Below are positions 21,702 to 34,231 of a stretch of DNA of 64,000 nucleotides, piece after piece. Made by a program: the position numbers and the translations under genes. The first letter of the stretch is position 1. Every line of letters starts with the position of its first letter. A model generated the notes under the pieces. The model saw nothing but the letters and a program-made list of their open reading frames with translations. It was not told where the DNA came from and did no database searches. The stretch is from Aegilops tauschii subsp. strangulata (Eukaryota > Streptophyta > Magnoliopsida > Poales > Poaceae): positions 249,459,135 to 249,523,134 of the forward strand of contig NC_053037.3 in assembly GCF_002575655.3 (NCBI RefSeq), given 5' to 3'.

Positions 21702-23210
21702 ATGGAAAACAATCCTTTGAGGGGTTTGTTCGGGGTATCTTCACCTCGTCCGGAACCGCAGTTAGTTACCCCTCAACCCACTCCACCTACTGAAAATATT
21801 AAATATGAAATCCCTTCGGGTATGATAGAACAACTGCTAGCTAATCCTTATGCAGGAGATGGAACTGAACATCCTGATATGCACCTGATACATGTGGAAC
21901 AAATTTGTGGATTGTTTAAGCTTGCAGGTTTACCCAGGGATGAAGTGATGAAAAAGGTTTTCCCTTTATCTTTGACGGGAAATGCATTGGCATGGTATAG
22001 GCTATGCTATGATATTGGATCATGGAACTAGAATCATTTGAAGTTGGAGTTCCATCAAAAAAATTATCCTATGCATCTAGTTCATCGTGATCGGAATTAT
22101 ATATATAATTTTTGGCCTTGTGAAGGAGAAAGTATCGCTCTAGCTTGGAGGAGGCTTAAGTCGATGTTATATTCATGCCCCAATCATGAGCTCTCAAGAG
22201 AAATTATTATTCAGAATTTTTATGCTCGGCTTTCTCGTAATGATCAAACCAAGCTCGATACTTCATGTACTGGTACTTTTATGAATAAGACATTGAATTC
22301 TGTGGGATCTTTTCGAAAGAATTAAATGCAACTCTGAAGATTGGGAACTTGACGAAGGTAAAGAGTCGGGTATAAAGCTTAAGTATGATTGTGTTAAATT
22401 TTTATGGATACCGATGCTTTTCAAAAGTTTAGCACTAAATATGGACTTGACTCTGATATAGTAGCCTCCTTTTGTGAATCTTTTGCTACTCATGTTGAAC
22501 TTCCTAAAGATAAGTGGGTTAAATATCACCCACCTATTAAAGATGAAATTAAAGAACTAGTACCAGTTAAAGAAGAAACTATACTTTATAATGTTGATCC
22601 AGTTGTTCCTTCTGCTTATATTGAGAAACCACCTTTCCTTGTTAGGATAAAAGAACATGCTAAAGTTTCAACTGTGGTTAACAAAAGCTATGTTAGAACA
22701 CCTAAACCTGATGAACAAATTAAAGTAGAACCTAGCATTGCTATGGTTAAAGATCTCTTGGAAGAAGATATGGATGGGCATGTTATTTACTTCTGTGAAG
22801 AAGCTGCTGGAATTGTTAAACCTGAGGGGAAAGATAAACATAGACCAGTTGTTGGCATGCCTGTTGTTTCAGTTAAAATAGGAGATCACTATTATCATGG
22901 TTTATGTGACATGGGTGCTAGTGTGAGTTCCATTCCCCACTCCTTATATGAAGAAATTAAAGATGAAATAGCACCTGCTAAAATAGAAGACCTAGATGTT
23001 ACTATTAAACTTGCTAATAGAGATACTATATCACCAATTGGGATTCTTAGAGATATTGAAGTCTTGTGTGGGAAGATAAAATACCCTACTGATTTTCTTG
23101 TTCTTACCACCCCACAAGATAAATTTTGTCCCATTATATTTGGTAGACCTTTCTTGAACACCGTCAATGGTAAAATAGATTGTAATAAACAAACTGTCGG
23201 TGTTAGCTTT
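21702..23210 (+). pseudogene. gag-pro: Gag and protease of element K, broken
   Basis: The start is taken as the ATG at 21702 (MENNPLRG). Gag shows the Athila-type core (PFSLTGNALAWYRL-like stretch near 21960-22010), then a TAG at 22029-22031. The frame continues (HLKLEFHQKNYPMHL, LSREIIIQNFYARLSRNDQ) and is lost again near 22300-22325. From about 22404 a third open stretch carries the end of gag and a retropepsin with a CDMGASVSSIP centre (about 22906-22938), a variant of the usual D-S/T-G. The frame is split at 23210 by element H, and pol resumes at 31013. The five bases GCTTT (23206-23210) are H's TSD. Confidence 0.88.
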
Positions 23211-24127
23211 TGATGAGGACATCAATACCATTGTTACACCCACAGCCCCTGCTGCTATACATACTGGACCAATTACTAGAGCTCGCGCACGCCAATTAAA
23301 TTACCAGGTACTTTCGTTTCTTGGTAAAGATTCTAATGTTCATGAGAATATGATGCTGCCTAAATTGGATACATTTGTTTTGCTTACAAATGAAGGGCCT
23401 AGCTTTGAGAAGGATGAACATTGGAGCAAGAACACGCATGGAGATGATGGCATGCGCATGGGGAACAAGAACGGAGTTACAAGTGATGATTTCAGGACAT
23501 TGGAGCCACCATAATGCGTGCATGAAGCCTTGGACGAAATATACAAGATGCTACTTCATAACTTTCGTCCAGAGGCTATTCTAGGTGCTGCGTCACCTTA
23601 TTATTGGGCCAGGCCCCTGTAATTTCAAAATACTTGAGTATAGGCTGTTTTTAGAGTCCGTATGTGTGGGGAAACAAGAGATAGGTTTGGTTTCGGACCC
23701 CTTCCCCAAGGGCCATGAAATTCCCCCCTCTTCCTCCATATATACAGCCCTTAGGGCGTCGTTTAGACTTTGGGTTTTGTTTAGATTAAAAGTTCGCCAT
23801 AGCTGCAACTTCGCGTACTTCGTTTGTGTTCAACGACCAGACAAAGGCGTCACAGAACCCCACCTTGATCAATAAAGATTTCATCTTATATTCGCAATAT
23901 CCAGATTGCAATCTCAGTTTCTTGTCTGTTCTTCGTTTGCTCGCAGGAAACAGACCCTCGTGGTCAGGTTGATCGTGCTCCGGCGTGGTCAATAACCTCT
24001 CGGAGTTGGTTTAGCGATTGCTAAGGCGCGACGTCATCGCACGTTCGTAGTCGGATCGTCAAAGTCGACTTCCACCAAAGCGATATCCATCATCTCATCG
24101 AAAGACGGGACACCTTTGCCTCTATCA
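23211..24127 (+). repeat. Element H 5' LTR (917 bp)
   Basis: It runs from TGATGAGGAC to CTCTATCA. The tail frame (DEDINTIVTPTAP to the TAA near 23512) is open. The tRNA-iMet primer site TGGTATCAGA follows at 24130-24139. Confidence 0.95.
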
Positions 24128-25278
24128 AGTGGTATCAGATTTCCAGGTTGCTCGGTGAGATTTTACAGTTTTTCGTAGTTTAGATCGAGTTTGTTCTTCA
24201 TACCTATAGTCCACGAAAAAGCCAAAAAAAATTTTTAGGGTTAGTTCATCCTATCCGAACCAATCTAAGCCTTTGCATAATCTTTTCTGTGTTTGCTTTG
24301 TTGAATTTGCGGTTGCATCGTCGTGTCAAGTTGCTGGTCTTAGCGTCTAGTCCTTTAGAGTTTCGAGTTCTGTTCACAGGTTGTCACGTCGCCGCTGCCA
24401 TATATCACCACCGCATCATCATCATCGCTGCTGCCATATACCACCACCGCACCAACTTCATCGCCGCTGCCATATACCACCACCACATATTCACCGCCAA
24501 TCCAAGTCCATATACGCCACCTCATATCCGCCGCCATCACGCCAATCCGAGTACACCTGCAACATATATCCGCCACCAGTCCGAGTTCCACCAGATTCAT
24601 CTCCGCCACCAGTCCGAGTTCCACCAGATTCATCTCCGCCACCAGTCCTAGTCCAAGTCCAGTATTTTGTTACTCTGTTTGGATTTCCAGATCACACCAT
24701 ACTCCGAGTCGTGACAGAGAAGGACTCCCAAACTTTTGTGTTACCCGCAGTAGAAAAATAGTTCCAATTTAAAAAAAACTAAGCGGAAAATTCTAGCTGG
24801 GCTGTTTTTAGACCATTTGTAGACTTTTTCGAAAAAAAATTGTTGCGGAGCAAAAAAAAGTGCAAAAAAAAATTAAGAGCGAGCTCCTCCCTTGTTTACG
24901 TGCAGCGCCGTGATTTTGTTAGTGTTCTAGGCTTGCGTCTCTAGCACGGTCTAGCCTAGGACCAGCACAGTACTGTCGTTGAGCGTTTATTCAACTTTGC
25001 ATATCTGAATTGATTATTGCTGACCCTTTTTGCTACCATATTATAAGCCTTCCCAGCTCCACATACATCTACGTCGTGCGTTTGACTCTCCCTGGTAATC
25101 GCTCTATCCAAGCTCTTTGAGAGTTTTGACTACAACGGTTGCCGATCACCACCTGCTGCTGGGTAAGAACTGGTAAGAATTTGAGATTCGCTTGAAGGAT
25201 TTGTGACACACCACCATCACCACCACTTCCTAGTAGTCTGTAGGATCATATTCTTTTGTGTTTCTATTGCTGCTAACC
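24128..25278 (+). other. Leader of element H
   Basis: A non-coding leader of the B/H type: primer site (24130-24139), ACCACCACC/CATATA-type repeats (24390-24540), a 33-bp tandem repeat (24570-24654), A-rich tracts (24770-24885), the conserved hairpin (about 24926-24973) and the GGTAAGAA pair (about 25162-25180). The His/Pro-rich frames in it are repeat artefacts. Confidence 0.8.
24570..24654 (+). repeat. 33-bp tandem repeat in H leader
   Basis: Two identical 33-bp units (24570-24602 and 24603-24635), beginning CCGCCACCAGTCCGAG, are followed by a partial third (24636-24654). Element B has a single unit at the equivalent place, so H gained the extra unit. Confidence 0.85.
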
Positions 25279-28200
25279 ATGGCAGGATCACAAGCCGATG
25301 AGACTGATTGGGAGAACATGACGAACAAGGGGTTGCATGATAAATTTTAGCAAATGATGAGTGGCCAGGTGGGAGATGTGCTAAACAGATTTGAAGAGGC
25401 TATGGAGAAGATAGATGCCGTGGAGAAGTCGTTTGAGACAAAGCTGGATAACAGGTTTAATGAATTGCTCAAGCGTCTTCCCCAACCACCACCGGCTGCA
25501 CCTGTCGCACCTCTACAACAACAACAACCACATCTCCAACGCCGCCTTCCAAATCAAGTGGGACGAGCACAGCGCGAGACTGGTCAAAATTCGGGTGCCG
25601 CTGCACCTACTGTTGATGCTTCTTTGGCTCCTGCTACCGCGGCGGCTGCGGAGGATGACGATTATGCGGGCGATTATGAGGATGAGGTTGATCAAAATCA
25701 GAACTACGTGCAGCCACCAGCACCACCTCCAGCAGGTCGACCTCAGGTATATATTCGCAACGGTAGGCCTGCACCACCACCTCAGGTACGAGATCATGAC
25801 CATGTTCCTAAACTGAAATTGAATATTCCACCGTTTGAGGGTAGATACATTCCTGATGTATATCTTACTTGGGAGTTAGAAACTGAACAACGTTTTACAT
25901 GTTTACAATATCCCGAGGAGAGACGGGTTGCTGCTGCTGTTTGTGCTTTCACTAGTTTTGCATGTGTATGGTGGTCTGAACATTGTAGATTATATCCTAT
26001 TCCAGCTACTTGGGCTGCTTTGAAAACTGCTATGCGTACTCGTTGGGTTCCACCATATTATCAAAGTGAATTGCTTCAAAAACTGCAGCGTTTACGACAA
26101 GGGAAAAATTCTGTAGAAGAATATTATCAGGAATTACAAACTGGCATGATTAGATGTGGTATTGTTGAGGAGACTGAAGCTATGCTTGCACGTTTTATGG
26201 GTAGTTTAAATAGAGAGATTCAGACCATTCTAGAGTATAAGGAGTATACTAATATCACTCGTTTATTCCATCTTGCTTGTAAAGCTGAACGTGAAGTGCA
26301 GGATCGACAAGCATTGGCGCGAACTAACTTTTCTGCAGGTTGACCTTCATCATGGACACCACGTGCATCTTCTACTTCCACTGCACCAGCACCTCCATCA
26401 GGTTCCACCTACAGCCGTGATACAAGAAAGCAGGCACAACCACCACTATCTGCCAAGAGCGCACCTGTCGGGCCTGCACAGAGCTCTTCTTCTTCCATGG
26501 CATCAACAGGGCACACAAGTGATATTATTTGTCGTCGTTGTAAGGGAAGAGGACATTATGCGCGAGAATGCAAATCTCAGCGTGTAATGATTGCTACTGA
26601 GGATGGTGGGTATGAGTCCGCTAGTGACTATGATGAGGAGACTTTGGCTCTTATTACACGTGAAGAACATGGTGGAGATGATTCTGAAAATGAGACGAAA
26701 TACATGGCTCCTGAAGACGCTGACAGGTATGAATGTTTAGTTGCTCAACGTGTTTTGAGTGTGCAGGTCACACAAGCAGAGCAAAATCAAAGGCATAATT
26801 TGTTCCATACAAAGGGAGTTGTAAAGGAACGTTCTGTTCGCGTCATCATAGATGGAGGGAGCTGTAACAACTTGGCTAGCATGGAGATGGTGGAGAAACT
26901 ATCTCTCACCACAAGACCACATCCACATCCTTACTACATCCAATGGTTCAACAACAGCGGCAAGGTTAAGGTAACATGTACTGTTCGTGTGCATTTTAGT
27001 ATCTCTACATATGCTGATTATGTTGATTGTGATGTGGTACCCATGCAAGCATGTTCCTTATTACTTGGTAGACCATGGCAATTTGATAAAAACTCTGTAC
27101 ACCATGGTAGAAACAATCAGTATACTCTTGTTTATAAGGATAAAAATATTACTTTGCTTCCTATGACTCCTGATTCCATTTTGAAAGATGACATTAATAG
27201 AGCTAATAAAGCAAAACAGGAGAAAAATAAGAGTGAAAATCAGATTGTGGCAAAAGAATTTGAGCAACAAATGAAACCTAATAATAAACCATCTAGTGTT
27301 GTTTCTGAAATTAAATTGAAAAGTGCATGTTTACTTGCCACAAAATCTGATATTGATGAGCTAGATTTCAACAAATATGTTTGCTATGCTTTTGTGTGCA
27401 AAGACGCATTATTTTCATTCGAGGACGTGCCTTCCTCTTTGCCCCCTGCTGTCACTAAAATTTTGCAGGAGTTCGCTGACGTCTTTCCACAAGACGTGCC
27501 ACCGGGATTACCACCTATTCGAGGGATTGAGCATCAAATTGAATTAATTCCCGGTGCATCGCTACCCAACCATGCACCATACCGTACCAATCCAGAGGAG
27601 ACGAAGGAGATTATGCGTCAAGTACAGGAGCTGCTCGACAAAGGTTATATACGCGAATCTCTTAGTCCTTGTGCTGTTCCTATTATACTTGTGCCTAAAA
27701 AGGATGGTACATCTCGTATGTGTGTTGATTGTAGAGGCATTAATAACATTACTATTCGTTATCGTCATCCTATTCCTAGGCTAGATGATATGCTTGATGA
27801 ATTGAGTGGCTCTACAATATTTTCCAAAGTTGATTTGCGTAGTGGATACCATCAAATTCGTATGAAACTGGGAGATGAATGGAAAACAGCATTTAAAACT
27901 AAGTTTGGTTTATATGACTGGTTAGTCATGCCTTTTGGGTTAACTAATGCACCTAGTACTTTCATGAGACTAATGAACGAAGTTTTACGTGCTTTTATTG
28001 GACGATTTGTGGTAGTCTATTTTGATGATATACTGATTTATAGCAAATCTTTAGAAGAACATTTGGAGCATTTACGTGCTGTTTTTATTGCTCTACGTGA
28101 TGCACGTTTGTTTGGTAACCTTGGGAAGTGCACCTTTTGCACCGACCGAGTATCTTTTCTTGGCTATGTTGTTACTCCACAGGGAATTGAAGTTGATAAA

Positions 28201-30394
28201 GCCAAGATTGAAGCTATTGAGAGTTGGCCGCAGCCCAAAACGGTCACACAAGTGAGGTGATTCCTTGGTCTCGCTGGTTTCTATAAGCGTTTTGTGAGAG
28301 ATTTCAGCACCATTGATGCACCTCTCAACGAGCTTACAAAGAAGGATGTGCCTTTTGTTTGGGGTACCGCACAGGAAGAAGCCTTCACGGTATTGAAAGA
28401 TAAGTTGACACATGCTCCTTTACTCCAACTTCCTGATTTTAATAAGATTTTTGAGCTTGAATGTGATGCTAGTGGAATTGGATTAGGAGGTGTGTTATTA
28501 CAAGATGGTAAATCTGTTGCATACTTTTCTGAAAATTTGAGTGGGCCTAGTCTGAATTATTCTACTTATGATAAAGAACTATATGCTCTTGTTGGGACTT
28601 TAGAAACATGGCAACATTATTTATGGCCCAAAGAATTTGTTATACATTCTGATCATGAATCTTTGAAACATATTAAAAGTCAAGCTAAACTGAATCGTAG
28701 ACATGCTAAATGGGTTGAATTCATTGAAGCTTTCCCTTATGTCATTAAACACAAGAAGGGTAAAGAAAATGTTATTGCTGATGCATTGTCTCGTCGCTAT
28801 ACTATGCTTTCACAACTTGACTTCAAAATATTTGGTTTGGAGACCATCAAAGATCAATATGTGCATGATGCTGATTTTAAAGATGTTTTGCAGAATTGTA
28901 AAGATGGAAGAACCTGGAACAAGTTTGTCGTTAATGATGGATTTGTGTTCCGTGCTAACAAGCTATGCATTCCAGCTAGCTCTCTTCGTCTTTTGTTGTT
29001 GCAGGAGGCGCATGGAGGAGGATTAATGGGACACTTTCGCGTGAAGAAGACGGAGGACGTACTTGCTACACATTTCTTTTGGCCAAAGATGAGACGGGTT
29101 GTTGAGCGTTTTGTTGCTCGCTGCACTACATGTCAAAAAGCTAAGTCACGACTCAATCCTCATGGTTTATATATGCCTTTGCCTGTACCTAGTGTTCCTT
29201 GGGAGGATATATCTATGGACTTTGTTTTAGGTTTACCTCGAACAAAGAAGGGGAGGGATAGCATATTTGTTGTCGTGGATAGATTCTCAAAAATGGCACA
29301 CTTTATACCATGTCATAAAATCGATGATGCTGTTAATGTTGCTGATTTGTTCTTCCGTGAAATTATTCGTTTGCATGGTGTGCCAAATACTATTGTTTCA
29401 GATCATGATACTAAATTTCTTAGCCACTTTTGGAGATGTTTATGGGCTAAGTTGGGGACTAAACTGCTTTTTAGTACTACTTGTCACCCCCAAACTGATG
29501 GACAAACTGAAGTAGTCAATAGAACATTGTCTACTATGCTTAGGGCTGTTTTGAAGAATAATAAGAAAATGTGGGAAGAATGCTTGCCTCATATTGAGTT
29601 TGCTTATAATCGTTCATTGCATTCTACTACTAAGATGTGCCCTTTTGAAATTGTGTATGGTTTCCTACCTCGTGCACCTATTGATTTGTTGCCTCTTCCA
29701 TCTTCGGAGAAGGTTAATTTTTGATGCTAAACAACGTGCTGAATTGATCTTAAAAATGCATGAGTTAACTAAGGAAAACATTGAGCGTATGAATGCTAAA
29801 TATAAACTTGCTGGAGATAAGGGTAGAAGACATGTTGTGTTTGCACCTGGAGATCTTGTTTGGTTACATTTGCGTAAGGATAGATTTCCTGATTTGCGCA
29901 AATCAAAGCTAATGCCACGTGCTGATGGTCCTTTTAAGGTGTTAGAGAAAATAAATGATAATGCATATAAACTTGAGCTGCCTGCAGATTTTGGGGTTAG
30001 TCCCACTTTTAACATTGCAGATTTGAAGCCTTATTTGGGTGAGGGAGATGAGCTTCCGTCGAGGACGACTTCATTTCAAGAAGGGGAGGATGATGAGGAC
30101 ATCAATACCATTGTTACACCCACAGCCCCTGCTGCTATACATACTGGACCAATTACTAGAGCTCGCGCACGCCAATTAAATTACCAGGTACTTTCGTTTC
30201 TTGGTAATGATTCTAATGTTCATGAGAATATGATGCTGCCTAAATTGGATACATTTGTTTTGCTTACAAATGAAGGGCCTAGCTTTGAGAAGGATGAACA
30301 TTGGAGCAAGAACAAGCATGGAGATGATGGCATGCGCATGGGGAACAAGAACGGAGTTACAAGTGATGATTTCAGGACGTTGGAGCCACCATAA
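25279..30394 (+). pseudogene. gag-pol: Gag-Pol of element H, degenerate
   Basis: Same domain order as element A, from the ATG at 25279 to the LTR-encoded tail ending near 30394. Lesions: TAG at 25348-25350 (CAG in A), TGA at 26341-26343 (CGA in A), TGA at 28258-28260 just after the reverse transcriptase, and a one-base T insertion near 29718 that shifts the frame in the integrase C-terminal part. Between these the frame is open, and the CCHC knuckle ([14 protein letters not shown]), IDGGS protease, YFDD and integrase DDE motifs can still be read. The D of integrase motif VSDHDTKF is kept. The LTR-encoded tail is itself intact. Confidence 0.93.
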
Positions 30395-31007
30395 TGCGTG
30401 CATGAAGCCTTGGACGAAATATACAAGATGCTACTTCATAACTTTCGTCCAGAGGCTATTCTAGGTGCTGCGTCACCTTATTATTGGGCCAGGCCCATGT
30501 AATTTCGAAATACTTGAGTATAGGCTGTTTTTAGAGTCCGTATGTGTGGGGAAACAAGAGATAGGGTTGGTTTCGGACCCCTTCCCCAAGGGCCACGAAA
30601 TTCTCCCCTCTTCCTCCATATATACAGCCCTTAGGGCGTCGTTTAGACTTTGGGTTTTGTTTAGATTAAAAGTTCGCCATAGCTGCAACTTCGCGTACTT
30701 CGTTTGTGTTCAACGACCAGACAAAGGCATCACAGAACCCCACCTTTATCAATAAAGCTTTCATCTTATATTCGCAATATCCAGATTGCAATCTCAGTTT
30801 CTTGTTTGTTCTTCGTTTGCTCGCAGGAAACAGACCCTCGTGGTCAGGTTGATCGTGCTCCGGCATGGTCAATAACCTCTCGGAGTTGGTTTAGCGATTG
30901 CTAAGGCGCGACGTCATCGCACGTTCGTGGTCAGATCGTCATAGTCGACTTCCACCAAAGCGATATCCATCATCTCATCGAAAGACGGGACACCTTTGCC
31001 TCTATCA
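30091..31007 (+). repeat. Element H 3' LTR (917 bp)
   Basis: It is preceded by the polypurine tract AAGAAGGGGAGGA (30078-30090) and followed by TSD GCTTT (31008-31012). It differs from the 5' LTR at 16 positions with no indel. Confidence 0.95.
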
Positions 31008-31012
31008 GCTTT

Positions 31013-34000
31013 GGTGATGAATCTCATGAGTTCAATTTTTCCAAGTTTAGTAGAAATCATCATGAAAAAGGATTGCCTAGTAAGGATTAATTAATTGGTC
31101 TTGCTTCTATTGCGGTGCCACATATTGATCCTGTAGAGCAATACTTGCTAGACCATGAGAATAATTTACATATGCATGAAAGAAATGGAATAGATAGGAT
31201 CTTCTTTGAACAATGTCCTCTGCTTAAACACAATTTGCCTATTGAAACTCTTGGAGGTCCTCCTCCACCTAAGGGTGACCCTATGTTTGAATTAAAACAA
31301 TTGCCAGACACTTTGAAATATGCTTATCTTGATGAAAAGAAGATATATCCTGTTATTATCAGTGCTAACCTTTCAGAACATGAAGAAGAAAGATTATTGA
31401 AAGTTCTAAGGAAGCTCCGAGCTGCTATTGGATATACTCTTGATGATTTAAAGGGCATTAGTCCCACTCTATGTCAGCACAAAATTGATGTGGAACCTGA
31501 TGCTAAACCAGTTGTTGATCATCAACGTCGGTTTAATCCGAAGATGGAAGAAGTGGTAAGAACGGAAATATTATAACTTCTGGAAGCATGTATAATCTAT
31601 CCTATAGCTGATATTAAATGGGTAAGTCATGTTCATTGTGTCCCTAAGAAGGGAGGTATTACTGTTGTTCTTATTGATAAGAATGAGCTTATTCCACAAA
31701 GAATTGTCACGGGCTATAGAATGGTAATTGATTATAGAAAATTAAATAAAGCTACTAGAAAAGATCATTACCCTCTGCCTTTTATTGATCAATTGTTAGA
31801 AAGACTATCTAAGCACACACATTTTTGCTTCCTTGATGGATACTCTGGCTTTTCACAAATACCTGTTTTACAATCTGATCAACAAAAGACCACTTTTACT
31901 TGTCCTTTTGGAACATTTGCTTATAGACGTATGCCTGTCGGTTTATGTAATGCACCTGCTACCTTTCAAAGATGTATGACTGCTATATTCTCTGACTTTT
32001 TGAAAAGATTGTTGAGGGTTTCATGGATGACTTTTCTATTTATGGGAAGTCCTTTGATGACTGTTTAAGCAATCTTAGGCGAGTTTTGCAGAGATGTGAA
32101 CAAACAAATCTTGTCTTGAATTGGGAGAAGTGCCACTTTATGGTTAATGAGGGCATTGTCTTGGGTCATAAAATTTCTGAAAGAGGTATTGAAGTGGACC
32201 AAACAAAGGTTGATGCAATTGAGAAAATGCCATGTCCTAAGGACATCATAGGTATTCGTAGTTTCCTAGGTCATGCTGGTTTCTATAGGAGATTTATTAA
32301 GGACTTCTCTAAAATTTCTAGGCCTCTCACTAGTCTTTTGCAAAAGGATGTTCCTTTTGTTTTTGATGATGATTGTTTAGAAGCCTTTGATACACTCAAG
32401 AAAGCCTTAATTCTGCACCTATTGTTCAACCACCTGATTGGAACTTGCCTTTTGAAATTATGTGTGATGCTAGTGATTATGCTGTTGGTGCTGTTCTAGG
32501 ACAAAGAGTTGATAAGAAATTGAATGTTATTCATTATGCTAGTAAAACTCTAGACAATGCCCAAAGAAATTATGCTACTACTGAAAAAGAATTTTTAGCA
32601 AAGGTGTTTGCTTGTGATAAATTTAGACCTTATATTGTTGATTCCAAAGTAACTGTTCACACAGACCATGCTGCTATTAAATATCTTATGGAAAAGAAAG
32701 ATGCTAAACCTAGAATTATTCGTTGGGTTCTCTTGTTACAAGAATTTGATTTACATATTATTGATAGAAAAGGAGTTGACAACCCTGTAGCAGATAAGTT
32801 GTCTAGGCTTGAAAATGTGCTTGATGACCCACTACCTATTGATGATAGTTTTCCTGATGAGAAGTTAGCTGCAATAAATGTTGCTAATAGTACTCCTTGG
32901 TATGTTGATTATGCTAATTATATTGTTGCTAAATATTTACCTCCTAGATTTACATACCAACAAAAGAAAAAATTCTTCTATGATTTAAGACATTACTTTT
33001 GGGATGACCCACATCTTTATAAAGAAGGAGTAGATGGTATTATTAGACATTGTGTACCTGAGCATGAACAGGGACAAATCCTACGGAAATGTCACTCCGA
33101 AGCTTATGGAGGCCATCACGCTGGAGATAGAACTGCTCACAAGGTATTGCAATCTGGATTTTATTGGCCTACTCTCTTCAAGGATGCTCGTAAGTTTGTC
33201 TCATCTTGTGATGAATGCCAAAGAATAGGTAATATTGGTAAGCGTCAAGAAATGCCTATGAGTTATTCACTTGTTGTTGAACCATTGATGTTTGGGGATT
33301 TGATTACATGGGACCTTTTCCTTCCTCTAACGGGTATACACATATTTTTGTTGCTGTTGATTATGTTACCAAATGGGTAGAAGCTATTCCAACTAGTAGT
33401 GTTGATCACAACACCTCTATTAAAATGCTTAAGGAAGTTATTTTCCCAAGGTTTGGAGTCCCTAGATATTTAATGACTGATGCTGCTTCACACTTTATTC
33501 ATGGTGCTTTTCGTAAAATGCTTGTCAAGTATGATGTTAACCATATAATTGCATCACCTTATCATCCTCAGTCTAGTGGTCAGGTTGAACTTAGCAATAG
33601 GGAAATAAAATTAATTTTGCAAAAGCCTGTCAATAGGTCTAGGAAGAATTGGTCTAAGAAATTAGATGATGCACTTTGGGCTTATAGAACAGCATATAAA
33701 AATCGTATGGGTATGTCTCCTTATAAAATGGTTTATGGAAAAGCTTGTCATTTGCCTCTTGAGTTAGAACATAAAGCATACTGGGCAGTTAAAGAACTCA
33801 ACTATGATTTCAAACTTGCCGGTGAAAAGAGGTTATTTGATATTAGCTCTTTAGATGAATGGAGAACCCAGGCTTATGAAAATGCAAAATTATTGAAAGA
33901 GAAAGTTAAAAGATGGCATGACAAAAGAATCCAAAAGCGTGAGTTCAAAGTCGGAGAATATGTTCTTTTGTACAACTCTCATTTTAGATTTTTTGCAGGA

Positions 34001-34231
34001 AAGCTCCTCTCGAAATGGGAAGGCCCATATGTCATCGAGGAGGTTTACCGGTCTGGAGCCATCAAAATAAATAATTTCGAAGGCACTAACCCGAAGGTTG
34101 TCAACGGGCAACGAATAAAGCATTATATCTCAGGTACGCCTATCAATGTTGAAAGTAATATTATCCAAACTTTGACACCGGAAGAACACATAAAAGAGTC
34201 CTTCCGGAACACCCCAGAATCGTCAAAATAA
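31013..34231 (+). pseudogene. pol: Pol of element K (RT, RNase H, integrase), broken
   Basis: Continues K's frame after H and its TSD. Order: protease-RT linker, RT from about 31640 (CVPKKGG, MVIDYRKLNKAT, a FMDD-type catalytic site near 32020-32030), RNase H ([27 protein letters not shown]), HHCC finger ([10 protein letters not shown]...CDECQRIG) and integrase core (ending in HPQSSGQVELSNREIK). The C-terminal domain ends with a stop at 34229-34231. Lesions: TAA at 31088-31090, TAA at 31574-31576, and frameshifts near 32010, 32415 and 33300. The protein is clearly Athila-like Gypsy Pol and not functional. Confidence 0.88.

Larger units (their letters stand above)
23211..31007 (+). mobile_element. 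Element H: complete but degenerate CRM-like Gypsy element
   Basis: A 7,797-bp element with TSD GCTTT (23206-23210 and 31008-31012) and two 917-bp LTRs that differ at 16 positions. Its gag-pol has three stops and one frameshift. LTR and leader subtype match B. It is inserted into K's protease/pol region. Confidence 0.93.
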
